From: Legionella maioricensis
Lineage (GTDB): Bacteria; Pseudomonadota; Gammaproteobacteria; Legionellales; Legionellaceae
Assembly: GCF_023618015.1 (NCBI RefSeq)
Contig: NZ_JAJKBJ010000010.1
Location: 62,001 to 126,000 of the forward strand
DNA: 64,000 nt
Direction of reading: 5' to 3'
Shown: positions 18,431 through 26,939 of the stretch, one piece after another
Numbering within the stretch: the first letter of the stretch is position 1
Layout: the number at the start of each line of letters is the position of its first letter
Made by a program: the position numbers and the translations under genes
The notes under the pieces: generated by a model
Database searches by the model: none
The model's input: the letters and a program-made list of their open reading frames with translations, nothing else
Told to the model about the DNA's origin: nothing

Positions 18431-20041
18431 TTAATGAGGTAATTTAGGTCTTGTGCAAAATGGATCTGGAAGGCTGGTTTCGATTTGTTGTTCATCAGCT
18501 CCAGAAGATTTTAGATTAAAATGAGATTCATCTACTGAAGAGGCTAAAGTCGCTGCTTTTAGCTGCGTCTCTTCTTTATTTTTGTTCCTTTCAGCGCTAA
18601 TTAACTCTTCAGTTACCACAAACTTTTGAGGTGGAGAATTAGGAGAAAGATGCGATAAAATTTTTGAGGAGGAACTAAAAAAACTAACATCAGTCGCAGC
18701 TGCCACGGAGTCATTAGCTTTTGAAGGAAAAGGGGAGAAGAACGATAATGGATTTTCTTTAAAACTATGCCAATTATCTTGAATCAAATGTGGGATGCTT
18801 AATATTCCGTAATGTCCATTTCTTTGGGCAAAAGTATTTAATGACCATCCAGCTCCTCCGCCAATCAGTGTACCTAATACAGCACCTATTATTGCACCTA
18901 CAGCAGTTCCGATAATCGGAAATACACTCCCTATTGCCGCACCAAAGGCAGCTCCAGCACCAGCCCCAACCCCAGCACCTAAAGCTGTATAAATGCCAGA
19001 AGTTACCCTACTTGATAATGAGTTATTATCATTATATTTAGAGCCAGTGAGAAAACTTCGAATTACTCCTTGCCATGTTTTAGACTCAGCTAATGTTTCT
19101 TTTTCATCATAGTTCAATTCAGAAAGGGAATAGAACCGAAAATCAACTCCGGCTTCTTTGTCATTTTTAGAGGCTGCAACATAAAAATCAATAAAGTCCT
19201 TTGGGCTTTGAAATAAATACGCTCCATGATTAGGATCCATATATCGTATTCCCCCATCATCTTGAACGCTGACATAGCATGCATGTCCTATCATGGAACT
19301 TCGGCGCGTTAATTGAAGTTCTCCTCCTTTATTTTCTTTAGCGACGTCTAAAATCTGTTGTGCCTGTTGTTGGTAATCAGGGCAAAAATATTCTCTCGTA
19401 AGTCTCGTTCTTTTTACTGTTTTTTGATCCTTTTCACGATCCAATTGAGATTTTTGATAATTATGAACTTCCTTGGTGAGATCAATTTTTACGGCCTGAT
19501 TTTTATATGGCGAGAACTTCGGATCTACCATCGCATAAGTAAAACCATAACATTCACCACGAGATGTACCCAATTTGGGTAGTTTACCCTGATTAATTTC
19601 CGCAATTCGATACTCTGGGGTTTGGAATCTTGCATAATCGTTCGACGTCAAACTATCTTTGGTTTGAATTTCATCTACTTTAGAATAGTCCTCTTCCACG
19701 GAACTCTTATTGATTTTTGTAATTTTATTATCTATATCTTTTAAATCATCTAGCACGAATATCAAACTATCTTTGATTAGTGTCTGTTTATTTGAGGCAA
19801 GGTAATTTTCAATTAATTTAATATCTTCAGATAAAGCTTCGTAATTGTCGTTTATTATACGTTGACCCAGTTTTTTTTCTAAGTTTTTAAGAAATTCTTG
19901 ATCAGCTATTAATGATTTACGGTATTCTTCTTTTGCGGAATTTGAAAAAAAATGTAAGACAGATTGAAATGGAGTAAGATTTCCCAAACTCAACCCATGT
20001 AATTGTTCATTTATTAAATCAACACAAATATAAAGACTCAT
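18431..20041 (-). CDS. Putative C58/YopT-like cysteine protease with glycine-rich membrane segment
   Basis: 536 residues from the ATG at 20041 (a GTG at 20053 is possible). Three separated motifs fit a papain-like, YopT/C58-type site: Cys164 in SRGECYGFTYAM, His253 in SMIGHACYVSVQ, and Asp269 in RYMDPNHGAYLF. The DPNxG motif after a His strand is characteristic of that group. A Gly/Ala-rich hydrophobic region at about 350-400 (GAGVGAGAGAAFGAAIG and following) could insert in a membrane. The C-terminus is polar and Ser/Glu-rich, as in many Dot/Icm substrates. The N-terminal 130 residues are helical with no known domain. Protease identity is inferred from motif order, and effector status is a guess from genus and architecture. 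Confidence 0.6.
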   Translation of the reverse strand: MSLYICVDLINEQLHGLSLGNLTPFQSVLHFFSNSAKEEYRKSLIADQEFLKNLEKKLGQRIINDNYEALSEDIKLIENYLASNKQTLIKDSLIFVLDDLKDIDNKITKINKSSVEEDYSKVDEIQTKDSLTSNDYARFQTPEYRIAEINQGKLPKLGTSRGECYGFTYAMVDPKFSPYKNQAVKIDLTKEVHNYQKSQLDREKDQKTVKRTRLTREYFCPDYQQQAQQILDVAKENKGGELQLTRRSSMIGHACYVSVQDDGGIRYMDPNHGAYLFQSPKDFIDFYVAASKNDKEAGVDFRFYSLSELNYDEKETLAESKTWQGVIRSFLTGSKYNDNNSLSSRVTSGIYTALGAGVGAGAGAAFGAAIGSVFPIIGTAVGAIIGAVLGTLIGGGAGWSLNTFAQRNGHYGILSIPHLIQDNWHSFKENPLSFFSPFPSKANDSVAAATDVSFFSSSSKILSHLSPNSPPQKFVVTEELISAERNKNKEETQLKAATLASSVDESHFNLKSSGADEQQIETSLPDPFCTRPKLPH

Positions 20042-20214
20042 AATAATGACCACAATATAAACAGCATGGTCAAATTATAACAGATATTAATTAAGTCATT
20101 ATGAACACTTGGTGAATACCCGCGTTTCGAAATGCCTCAAATTGGGTGTTACCGAAGAGGGGGCTCAATGGTCAACAGACCTTACTTTGATTGTATTAAT
20201 AAACCCGGGTTTAT

Positions 20215-20485
20215 GACGCATCGAATAAGCCATTCTTGTTTCTCATTTCGCTCAAGACAAAGAGGTGTTCCAGGTACAAAGAAAATGAAGCTCTTATCTC
20301 ATCTTGGACAAGAAGCTTCGCCGCCAGCTTACCCATAATGTTTCACAGGAAAGCGACCTCTATTTTAAGAATAGAGAGAAACTGGAAAGTGAATCAATGG
20401 TCTGTTTCCCTTTTACACTAAGCGGCTGCTCTAGATTGATTGACTTTTCTACACAGGCTCCATGTTGTAGTAAATAAATCCTCAT
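20215..20485 (-). pseudogene. Remnant of SixA-like phosphohistidine phosphatase
   Basis: Minus strand from the ATG at 20485 reads MRIYLLQHGACVEKSINLEQ and on to PLSVKGKQTIDSL. This matches the start of SixA-type histidine phosphatases (RHG motif changed to QHG, then PLxxKG). The frame stops at about 20360. Shifting frame gives a weak continuation (GKLAAKLL) like the family's SGKLRAKQT. The gene is truncated and frameshifted, so it is presumably dead. The remaining sequence between 20042 and 20665 holds nothing else recognisable. Confidence 0.5.
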
Positions 20486-20665
20486 AAAAATTCCTTTTCC
20501 TGTTGGTCTTGTTCGGTATAACCTAATTACTTCTTGTTTTAATTTTAAATTAAAACGCATGGTAATTTACTTTCATTTCAATTTCTAACAATAGCTTATT
20601 AAAAATACTATAGAAACATACATATAATAAATGCATTGTGCTTGGATATCTCAAATAGGAATAAA

Positions 20666-21610
20666 ATGACTTTAATACTGACCGCAGGTACTAATAACTA
20701 TGTGATTCAAATTTCCGATAGAAAAATAACAGCAAAAGGTAAATTTATTTCAGATAAGACCAATAAGTCTCTCATCCTATTATGCGATGATGGTCGATTT
20801 ATAGTTGGCTTCACTGGATTAGCTCAATTTCCCAGCTCCAAGGAGATAAATCCAATTACAAAAAAAGCAGGATTTTATATGCAGGATTGGTTGATAAACA
20901 CTCTGCATGATATAGGCCAACAAGAAAACGCTATATTCAGTATTGCTGAGCAATTAAAAAATAAATTATCAGTTTTATATGAAAACCCATCATTTTCACG
21001 ACAAAGGTTAACAGTAGTATTTTCTGGATTTATTGATAATGTCAGCCCATCATTGTGGGGGAGCTTATTTATTTCTAATTTTCAACGCGGTTACCAAGGA
21101 GAATGTATAAACGAAGCGGAAGAATTTCAAATTTTCCAAGTGTGTTCTAATAAAGAAGTTGGATCAAGATTTGTAACTTCCTTTGGGGATACACAACATA
21201 TCAAACCTAATGATATCGAGTTCCTAAGTGACTTAGTAGGCAATAAAGATATCAATATGTCTATTATAAAAGATGGCATAGAGAAAAGATTTAGAGCAAT
21301 AGCTCATAGAAGTAACCGAACTATTGGCGAGAATCTTAATTTAGTTTTTTTATATAATGACCCGCACTCTGAACCTACTGTTGAGTTTTCAGGAGCAGAC
21401 TCTTCGAAAAAAGCGCCATACTCTTCGATAATTGATTTAAGGCAAAAAAAAGCTCCCTTTACTATTGCACATCCAACAATTAGCCTTACTGAAGGAGAGT
21501 TTCCTAAAAAGATTTTCCAAGTAAATAGAAATAAACCTTGTCCTTGTAGAAGCGGCCTAAAATATAAACGCTGTCATGGACAAAAAAAGAAAACAAAGAA
21601 CAATTACTAA
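20666..21610 (+). CDS. Proteasome-like Ntn hydrolase with C-terminal SEC-C motif
   Basis: 314 residues from the ATG at 20666 (site TAGGAA just upstream; a TTG ten codons earlier is less likely). After Met removal the first residue is Thr (TLILTAG). Asp lies exactly at position 17 in QISDRKIT and Lys exactly at 33 in KTNKSLIL. These are the positions of the proteasome beta-subunit Thr1, Asp17 and Lys33. FIVGFTGLAQ follows as the next core strand. The C-terminus NKPCPCRSGLKYKRCHGQ is a SEC-C zinc motif. The predicted role is an N-terminal-nucleophile hydrolase; the substrate is unknown. It is an isolated gene between two pseudogenes. Confidence 0.65.
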   Translation: MTLILTAGTNNYVIQISDRKITAKGKFISDKTNKSLILLCDDGRFIVGFTGLAQFPSSKEINPITKKAGFYMQDWLINTLHDIGQQENAIFSIAEQLKNKLSVLYENPSFSRQRLTVVFSGFIDNVSPSLWGSLFISNFQRGYQGECINEAEEFQIFQVCSNKEVGSRFVTSFGDTQHIKPNDIEFLSDLVGNKDINMSIIKDGIEKRFRAIAHRSNRTIGENLNLVFLYNDPHSEPTVEFSGADSSKKAPYSSIIDLRQKKAPFTIAHPTISLTEGEFPKKIFQVNRNKPCPCRSGLKYKRCHGQKKKTKNNY

Positions 21611-21712
21611 TATCTAAAAGCAAGCATAGATCGGCCTGGATCTGCTATCATTAAAATAAAAAATATCGGTTCAAACTCTGAAGAACTCCCAAAATAAAGC
21701 AATTTTTTGTCA

Positions 21713-21732
21713 ATCCCTGCGAAGGCAGGGAT
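21713..21732. repeat. Short hairpin repeat downstream of the Ntn-hydrolase gene
   Basis: ATCCCTGC GAAG GCAGGGAT is a perfect 8-bp stem with a 4-base loop. It resembles the small palindromic intergenic repeats common in Legionella-type genomes. The stretch 21611-22373 has no intact gene: it holds this hairpin, a GIY-YIG remnant and a dispersed repeat. Confidence 0.6.
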
Positions 21733-21807
21733 ACATCAATAAGATGCATCTGAGGTCTGGTTAAGATACTCTAACGCCCCAACATCGCAAAAGAGTATAG
21801 AAAGTTT

Positions 21808-21975
21808 ATGAAAAAAACTATTTTGTATACATTCTTTCTAGCAAAAAAGATGGAACTTTATATGTAAGTGTTACAAGCAATTTAGAACAGCGTATGTATG
21901 AACATAAAGCAGAGTTAATCGGTGTATTTCCACTTATTGAGCAACATAATCCTCAGTGGATTAATTTGAGTGTTG
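21808..21975 (+). pseudogene. GIY-YIG nuclease remnant with internal deletion
   Basis: The plus strand reads SSKKDGTLYVSVTSNLEQRM then YEHKAEL, the N-terminal part of a UPF0213-type GIY-YIG nuclease (normally TLYIGVTSNL). It is followed at once by LIEQHNPQWINL, which matches the family C-terminus (NPxWxDL). About 35 central residues are missing, the key Gly of YIGV is Ser, and there is no proper start. It is a decayed copy. Confidence 0.6.
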
Positions 21976-22019
21976 GCTTATCTCCACAGATGGATCCCCG
22001 TCCTCCCAAGGACAGAAGT

Positions 22020-22180
22020 TGTGTCACTTTTGTGGGGTTATTCAGTTCAGACTGAGGAGGGGTTACGCTGCCTCGAAGGCTCACATCGTACCCGTAAGCG
22101 ACGAGGGGCTTCTGCAATAGGTATTACCCCACATTTAAGAGATCCTTCGCTTCGCTCTGGATGACGTTTCTTAAGTTAAT
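22020..22180. repeat. Dispersed intergenic repeat, copy 2 (inverted)
   Basis: 22139-22175 is the inverted copy of 1413-1449 (GAGATCCTTCGCTTCGCTCT and on). Upstream bases include a CGACGAGGGGCTTC block, related to the CCTCGTCGC block beside copy 1. It is non-coding. Confidence 0.6.
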
Positions 22181-22373
22181 AACAGTGCTGCTCATTATTA
22201 AGCCTCTGCTCTCAATAAAGTTTTTAGTTAAATTTGCCTTATTGTCCTATTGCCTTATAGAATGAAAAGCCATGATGGAATGTCTGATGAGATTCGCAGA
22301 ATTAAAGAGGACTGAATGATCACGTTGAGAAATAGCAACCCGATCGGTTACAGGACAAACATTAGGATGTCTT

Positions 22374-23810
22374 ATGATATTTTTAGATTTAACTAAAAAA
22401 GCAGCATTTAAATGTATTTTAATCCTCCTGAGCACCTTAGGGGCACTACTGATAAGCCAAACAACCATTGCCAGAGGTGGACTCTTTTTTAATATTTCGG
22501 CAACAGGAACTCCTGCGAATCTGAGCATCACCCTATGCCTTAATGGGAAGGGCCCCCTATCCTGTCAAAATTATGCGGTTTCTGCTTTAAATCTAAATAT
22601 AAGCACCACGATACCCAATCATGTATATCCCTCTGTGGGGATAAAGATTAACACGCCTGGCTATTCATTAATGGGTTGTACCCCAAGTAATAATGGATAC
22701 TGTTTATTTTCTGCAAGCAATACCGCGCCTGCCCGGATTATCATTAGTAAGGGTCAAACAACATTGACACCCAGCGTGACTTCTTTAGCTCTCTCCGTTA
22801 ATTGTCCACCGTTGACAGCCGGATGTACTTATACAAATAATGCATTAACCGGCCATGCAAGACAGATAACGATCACCAACAATGGAGCAATGGCAGCCTC
22901 CAACGTGTCCGTTATATCCTCTGGTTTTCCTGCAGGAACCACAATTACCTCTTCGACTTGCGACAATATATTAGGGCCCAATGAATCCTGTACTATTACC
23001 ATTACCCCTGGCATAACAGCAACCTCAGAATGCACAACTGGTACTGCCCCAACCAATGGCCCCCTTACCGTAATGGCTGATGGGGCTATTGCAACGCAGG
23101 TGAGCGTGGTGGTATTGAGTTATAGTTGTATTTATCAAGGAGGCTATGTGTATTCCATTGATGATACAACCCTCAATACAGTAAGTATTGGCGGTAAGGT
23201 TGCAGCACAATTTGACCAAGCCACACCCCCTTCTGGAATTATTTGGAGTTCAGACAGTGCAGGCAATTATGACGGCGGGGTGAGCATTTGGGGAATTGAT
23301 GATACCTCTACCTCCAGTAGCCCAAGTCCTAATGCCAGCTCTGTACCCCCTGCTACCCGATATTCAGGACAATCTAATTGCAATGGAGCAATAGATGGTT
23401 CTTGCAATACCAATAACATTTATGTTTATTACAGCACTATCGCCGCATCAACTCCTCCTTTATCAACCTATGCGACAGGACTTTGCAAACAAATCATTAG
23501 TGGCTACTCAGATTGGTATTTACCTGCAATTTGTGAAATGGGGCCAGATGATGGAAGTTTAATTTGCACGTCCCCGCCCTTGCTGCAACTTCAACAAAAC
23601 ATGGCTGATAATCTACCGGTATTATTAAATAACTGTATCGGCTCGATGTGTTTGGCTGGAGACTATTGGAGTTCTACCGAGCAATCAGGTAACCCACTCG
23701 ATAATGCATGGTCAGAGTGTTTTGCTTCCAATGGGGGTAGTTCTCAGTGCATAGATATCAAAAGTGATTCTACTTTGGGCGTTAGGTGTTCTCGAGCGTT
23801 AACTTCTTAA
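22374..23810 (+). CDS. Exported protein with C-terminal DUF1566 domain
   Basis: 478 residues; ATG after ATTAGGATG. An N-terminal signal helix spans about residues 10-34 (CILILLSTLGALLISQTTIA, then RG). The middle is made of beta-rich, Cys- and Thr-rich segments (GTTITSSTCDNILGPNESCT) that look like extracellular adhesin-type or IPT-like modules. The last 150 residues (GYSDWYLPAICEMG, DYWSSTEQSG, ending GVRCSRALTS) fit the DUF1566 fold found in secreted Legionella and Vibrio proteins. About ten paired-looking cysteines suggest disulfides outside the cytoplasm. Function unknown; surface attachment is a guess. Confidence 0.75.
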   Translation: MIFLDLTKKAAFKCILILLSTLGALLISQTTIARGGLFFNISATGTPANLSITLCLNGKGPLSCQNYAVSALNLNISTTIPNHVYPSVGIKINTPGYSLMGCTPSNNGYCLFSASNTAPARIIISKGQTTLTPSVTSLALSVNCPPLTAGCTYTNNALTGHARQITITNNGAMAASNVSVISSGFPAGTTITSSTCDNILGPNESCTITITPGITATSECTTGTAPTNGPLTVMADGAIATQVSVVVLSYSCIYQGGYVYSIDDTTLNTVSIGGKVAAQFDQATPPSGIIWSSDSAGNYDGGVSIWGIDDTSTSSSPSPNASSVPPATRYSGQSNCNGAIDGSCNTNNIYVYYSTIAASTPPLSTYATGLCKQIISGYSDWYLPAICEMGPDDGSLICTSPPLLQLQQNMADNLPVLLNNCIGSMCLAGDYWSSTEQSGNPLDNAWSECFASNGGSSQCIDIKSDSTLGVRCSRALTS

Positions 23811-23823
23811 ATACATGCAAATC

Positions 23824-23845
23824 ATGGGGTCAACTCTGACCCCAT
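23824..23845. terminator. Hairpin between convergent genes
   Basis: ATGGGGTCA (23824-23832) pairs perfectly with TGACCCCAT (23837-23845) around a 4-base loop. It lies between the stops of the DUF1566 gene and the GNAT gene. No clear T run follows on either strand, so terminator activity is moderate at best. Confidence 0.5.
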
Positions 23846-23859
23846 AGATATTTAATACC

Positions 23860-24369
23860 TTAGAGCATTTTTTTATAGAGAATTTCTTTTAATAAAGCAC
23901 CGCCATCGTAAAACTCTTCCAATTTAGTTGAGCCAGTGGCTTCGAAGCCCAAAGCCTCATAGAATCCTCGAGCCTGTGTATTGTCCGCCAGTACCCAAAG
24001 ACATACTTTTTTATATCCTTGGTCTACTAATTCAGACAATGCAGCCAAACATAATTGGGTTCCCAATCCCATGCGCCAGTAATCTGGATGTAAATAAATC
24101 GCGCTGATTTCGCCAATTGGACCATTTTCAATAATATCCCGAAACGGACAAATACTCGCAAAACCAACCATTTGATTATCCATTTCGCTAACGAGTACTT
24201 TGACTCCCTTTTTTAGCAGATCATGCCATTGTTGAGTTCGTTCTTGCAGAGATAAACTTTTCAGAATGGTTTCCGGGATAAACTCTTTATACATCTTTTG
24301 CCAGGAACGGAGATGAATTAAAGCGATAGCCTCTGCATCTTTTAGTGTTGCTGTTCTAATATGAGACAT
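23860..24369 (-). CDS. GNAT family N-acetyltransferase
   Basis: 169 residues. The start RTATLKDAEAIALIHLRSWQ is a typical GNAT helix 1. Motif A is at about residues 90-115 (ISAIYLHPDYWRMGLGTQLC), with the acetyl-CoA pyrophosphate loop RMGLGT. Motif B has ADNTQARGFYEALGFEATG. The cytoplasmic substrate is unknown. The 214 bp between this gene and the next (divergent) must hold both promoters. Confidence 0.88.
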   Translation of the reverse strand: MSHIRTATLKDAEAIALIHLRSWQKMYKEFIPETILKSLSLQERTQQWHDLLKKGVKVLVSEMDNQMVGFASICPFRDIIENGPIGEISAIYLHPDYWRMGLGTQLCLAALSELVDQGYKKVCLWVLADNTQARGFYEALGFEATGSTKLEEFYDGGALLKEILYKKML

Positions 24370-24583
24370 AAAATTTTTAATCAGAAAACCGCTTTAGGTT
24401 AGTATAATTAATTCTCCTCACCAGTGCATTAAAAATTCTTCTCAATAATAAAAATATCGAAATAGGACATCGATCTCACTTAAGGGGACTTTGTCATAGC
24501 ACAGCAGCTCGCACATTCCGTGGTTAGACTTATCGCGTTAACGATAGCATAATAGGCCCTAACTTATTAGCAATGGAGAGCAA

Positions 24584-26707
24584 ATGCCTCAAAGTACAAT
24601 CCTATTGGCAATTAAAGAATTTGTTGATACCCACCCGGATTTTCCTGCAGATTATTTTAATGCCGAGCATCGTGCGACAACAGGATTTTTCGGCACAAAA
24701 GTGTACTTGGTTAAAGAAGAAAACGGATGGACTCTTGCTGAGTTGAATTACCTTCATTTATTAGTTCGTCAGTTTTCTTCTATATTAACCTTTGGTTATT
24801 TAAAGCTCTATGGCAACATTGACATGAATAACTTCCAATCAGAAATACAGCCTCTCCCCTATGAAACGGATATCTCTGACAAAACCCGGCGTCTTTATGA
24901 AGACCTGATGACCAAAGCACTTGGACCTGACGCAGCATGGGTTGATGAGATCAACAGTGCGACAAGCGATACCTTTGATGAACAATCACCGTTGTTAATT
25001 GAACCTATCAAAGAAATCCAGGAAAAAATTGTTCCAGTTGACCAGCAATCCCAGACGTTGATGGAAAGCATCAGCGAAGAAAGCCAAGAAGAAACTAATA
25101 CAGTTGATGCCCCCCAGGCACTAATGGATGATGTCACCTCAGAAGAGCAAGAGGAAATCGCTACGATTGATGAGCAGCCACTGTCGTTGATGCAAATTAT
25201 CAATAAAGAAAGACAAGAAAAAAATGTTGCTGTTCGAAAGGTTATGGAGAACAAAGTTCTGGCTATTGCAAAAGCCGACTATAAAAACTTATTCCACGGC
25301 ATCGATCAGATGACCAATGAGCAGAGAGCATCGCTTGTGCGCCTTTTGAGCCCCGATGTGAAACTTTCATTAGGGATTTGGAATGGAGTCATGCACCATG
25401 GAAAAGCTTTTCAGCTCTCTGCTCGAGAAAATGTCCGTACCTGGATTCCGGCTATTATTCAGGCCCTCAGCTTGGAACAGTTAACAGAGGCGTGTAATGA
25501 CATTAAATTTTGGGAGGTCGTCGATCTATTCCCCGAGCAGGTTGGCACTGTATTATCTTTGCAGCAATGGACCTGTATTATTGAAAATAATAAAAAATCG
25601 GATTCAATTGTGAAGTTGATGCTTGCGCTTCCCGTAGATGAAATGCTCTACGATAAATTGTTGGTGGCTTGTGGACGGGTACCGATTGATTTTGGCAAAG
25701 AATTAGGCATGTCCATGCTGATTAGCAAGCTGAATCGTTACCTCAAAGCCCACAAAGACGAACGCTCGACGGAAGTATTAACCAGAGCTATGAAACGGCC
25801 CCCCTCAAGAAGAGTGACAGTATCTGTATCGACACCATTGAACAGAAAAGATCACCGTAGTTTGACGCAGCCCAATCTCCATTTGATAAAGGAAAAAACC
25901 CCGTCTCGAACAGTGTCTTTTATCACTCCCACGAATATCACTTCAGCGAATTATCCACGCCCGCCTCAATGGGAAGATGGAGAGTTTTATCATGTCGTAA
26001 ACAATTTATCTCAAAATGTAGACAACCTGAAAAAAGCCAAGATACTTTTTTGGCAATTATTAGAGCGTTTCCCTAAAGAGGCGGGAGCTGAAGCTCAAGA
26101 CCTTTGTCAAAGGAGCCTTAAATACTTAATACGTCATTATCCACCTAGCGTTTTAGAACAAATGGATGGCTTAAATGAAGTTGAGTTGCAACGCTTTCTA
26201 ACAATACTTGAGCAAACAGACGCAGCGTTGATTGTTGGGGTCTGGGATTCCTTAATGGCCAGCGCGCGTGAATTAGGTTTTTCAAATGAATTATTTGCAA
26301 GGAATAAAGCGCAACGGATCTTAAAGCATGTATCGCCTCAACAATTGGCAGCTAGTGTTTCTGAGGATAAATTATGGGCTGTGTTAGGGCATTATCCCGA
26401 TCTTGCCGGACTCTTATTTACTGCAGAGCATCTCAAAATATTAGCTGCTCATAGAAAAGCGCCAATGATACTAGCGAAAATTATCGCGGATCTCCCTCTG
26501 AATCATGATTTAGGCGATAAATTAGCAGTTATTTGTCCACACATGGTAAAAGATCCTATGCTGGAAATGCAGATAGCAGCAAAAATCCGTTGGTATAGTG
26601 CTAATATCAATAAGACCAAAGCAAGCGAGCTACAAAGGGTGATTGATGAGGCTGGGGGCGTACAAGAGATGGATGAAAATAGTTCCACGGTCTTTTCTTA
26701 TGGTTGA
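24584..26707 (+). CDS. Large helical protein with duplicated domain, effector candidate
   Basis: 707 residues; no known domain. Residues about 130-215 hold four degenerate acidic units of about 22 residues (LMESISEESQEETNTVDAPQ is one). Two related helical domains follow. One spans about 240-395 (LSLGIWNGVM, FWEVVDLFPEQVGTVLSLQQ, KLMLALPVDEMLYDKLLVAC). The other spans about 530-690 (LIVGVWDSLM, LWAVLGHYPDLAGLLFTAEH, KIIADLPLNHDLGDKLAVIC). They match in order and spacing, so they arose by duplication. A Pro/Ser/Arg-rich linker separates them. There is no signal peptide. The layout suggests a Legionella Dot/Icm substrate, but this is inference. Confidence 0.6.
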   Translation: MPQSTILLAIKEFVDTHPDFPADYFNAEHRATTGFFGTKVYLVKEENGWTLAELNYLHLLVRQFSSILTFGYLKLYGNIDMNNFQSEIQPLPYETDISDKTRRLYEDLMTKALGPDAAWVDEINSATSDTFDEQSPLLIEPIKEIQEKIVPVDQQSQTLMESISEESQEETNTVDAPQALMDDVTSEEQEEIATIDEQPLSLMQIINKERQEKNVAVRKVMENKVLAIAKADYKNLFHGIDQMTNEQRASLVRLLSPDVKLSLGIWNGVMHHGKAFQLSARENVRTWIPAIIQALSLEQLTEACNDIKFWEVVDLFPEQVGTVLSLQQWTCIIENNKKSDSIVKLMLALPVDEMLYDKLLVACGRVPIDFGKELGMSMLISKLNRYLKAHKDERSTEVLTRAMKRPPSRRVTVSVSTPLNRKDHRSLTQPNLHLIKEKTPSRTVSFITPTNITSANYPRPPQWEDGEFYHVVNNLSQNVDNLKKAKILFWQLLERFPKEAGAEAQDLCQRSLKYLIRHYPPSVLEQMDGLNEVELQRFLTILEQTDAALIVGVWDSLMASARELGFSNELFARNKAQRILKHVSPQQLAASVSEDKLWAVLGHYPDLAGLLFTAEHLKILAAHRKAPMILAKIIADLPLNHDLGDKLAVICPHMVKDPMLEMQIAAKIRWYSANINKTKASELQRVIDEAGGVQEMDENSSTVFSYG

Positions 26708-26887
26708 GACTTGGAGTAAATAGAAGGCGATCGGAGCCCAATTCAGCCGAAAGAGTCGTTTTATTGAGCGTATCTTTTCTGTTGCGGCTATTCCGAAAGA
26801 TGTCTTGGTATTTATTATGTAGCCCCTCCATCAGTGAACTTCTCCTGAACGCTACACAGATTGTCACTTAGGATGGTTTAGTCAGCT

Positions 26888-26911
26888 CATAGCCCGTTTG
26901 CACGGGCTATG
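26888..26911. terminator. Hairpin between convergent genes
   Basis: CATAGCCCG and CGGGCTATG form a perfect 9-bp stem with loop TTTGCA. It lies between the convergent ends of the genes at 24584-26707 and 26940-27773. No strong T run is present. The stem may be a copy of a short palindromic repeat. Confidence 0.5.
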
Positions 26912-26939
26912 TAGTAAAACCATAATTTAACTATTAGCA

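Noticed and set aside
21808..21975. Functional GIY-YIG nuclease
   Set aside because: The centre is deleted, the key Gly is changed and there is no start codon.
21970..22164. Plus-strand frame of 64 codons
   Set aside because: It lies in a dispersed non-coding repeat.
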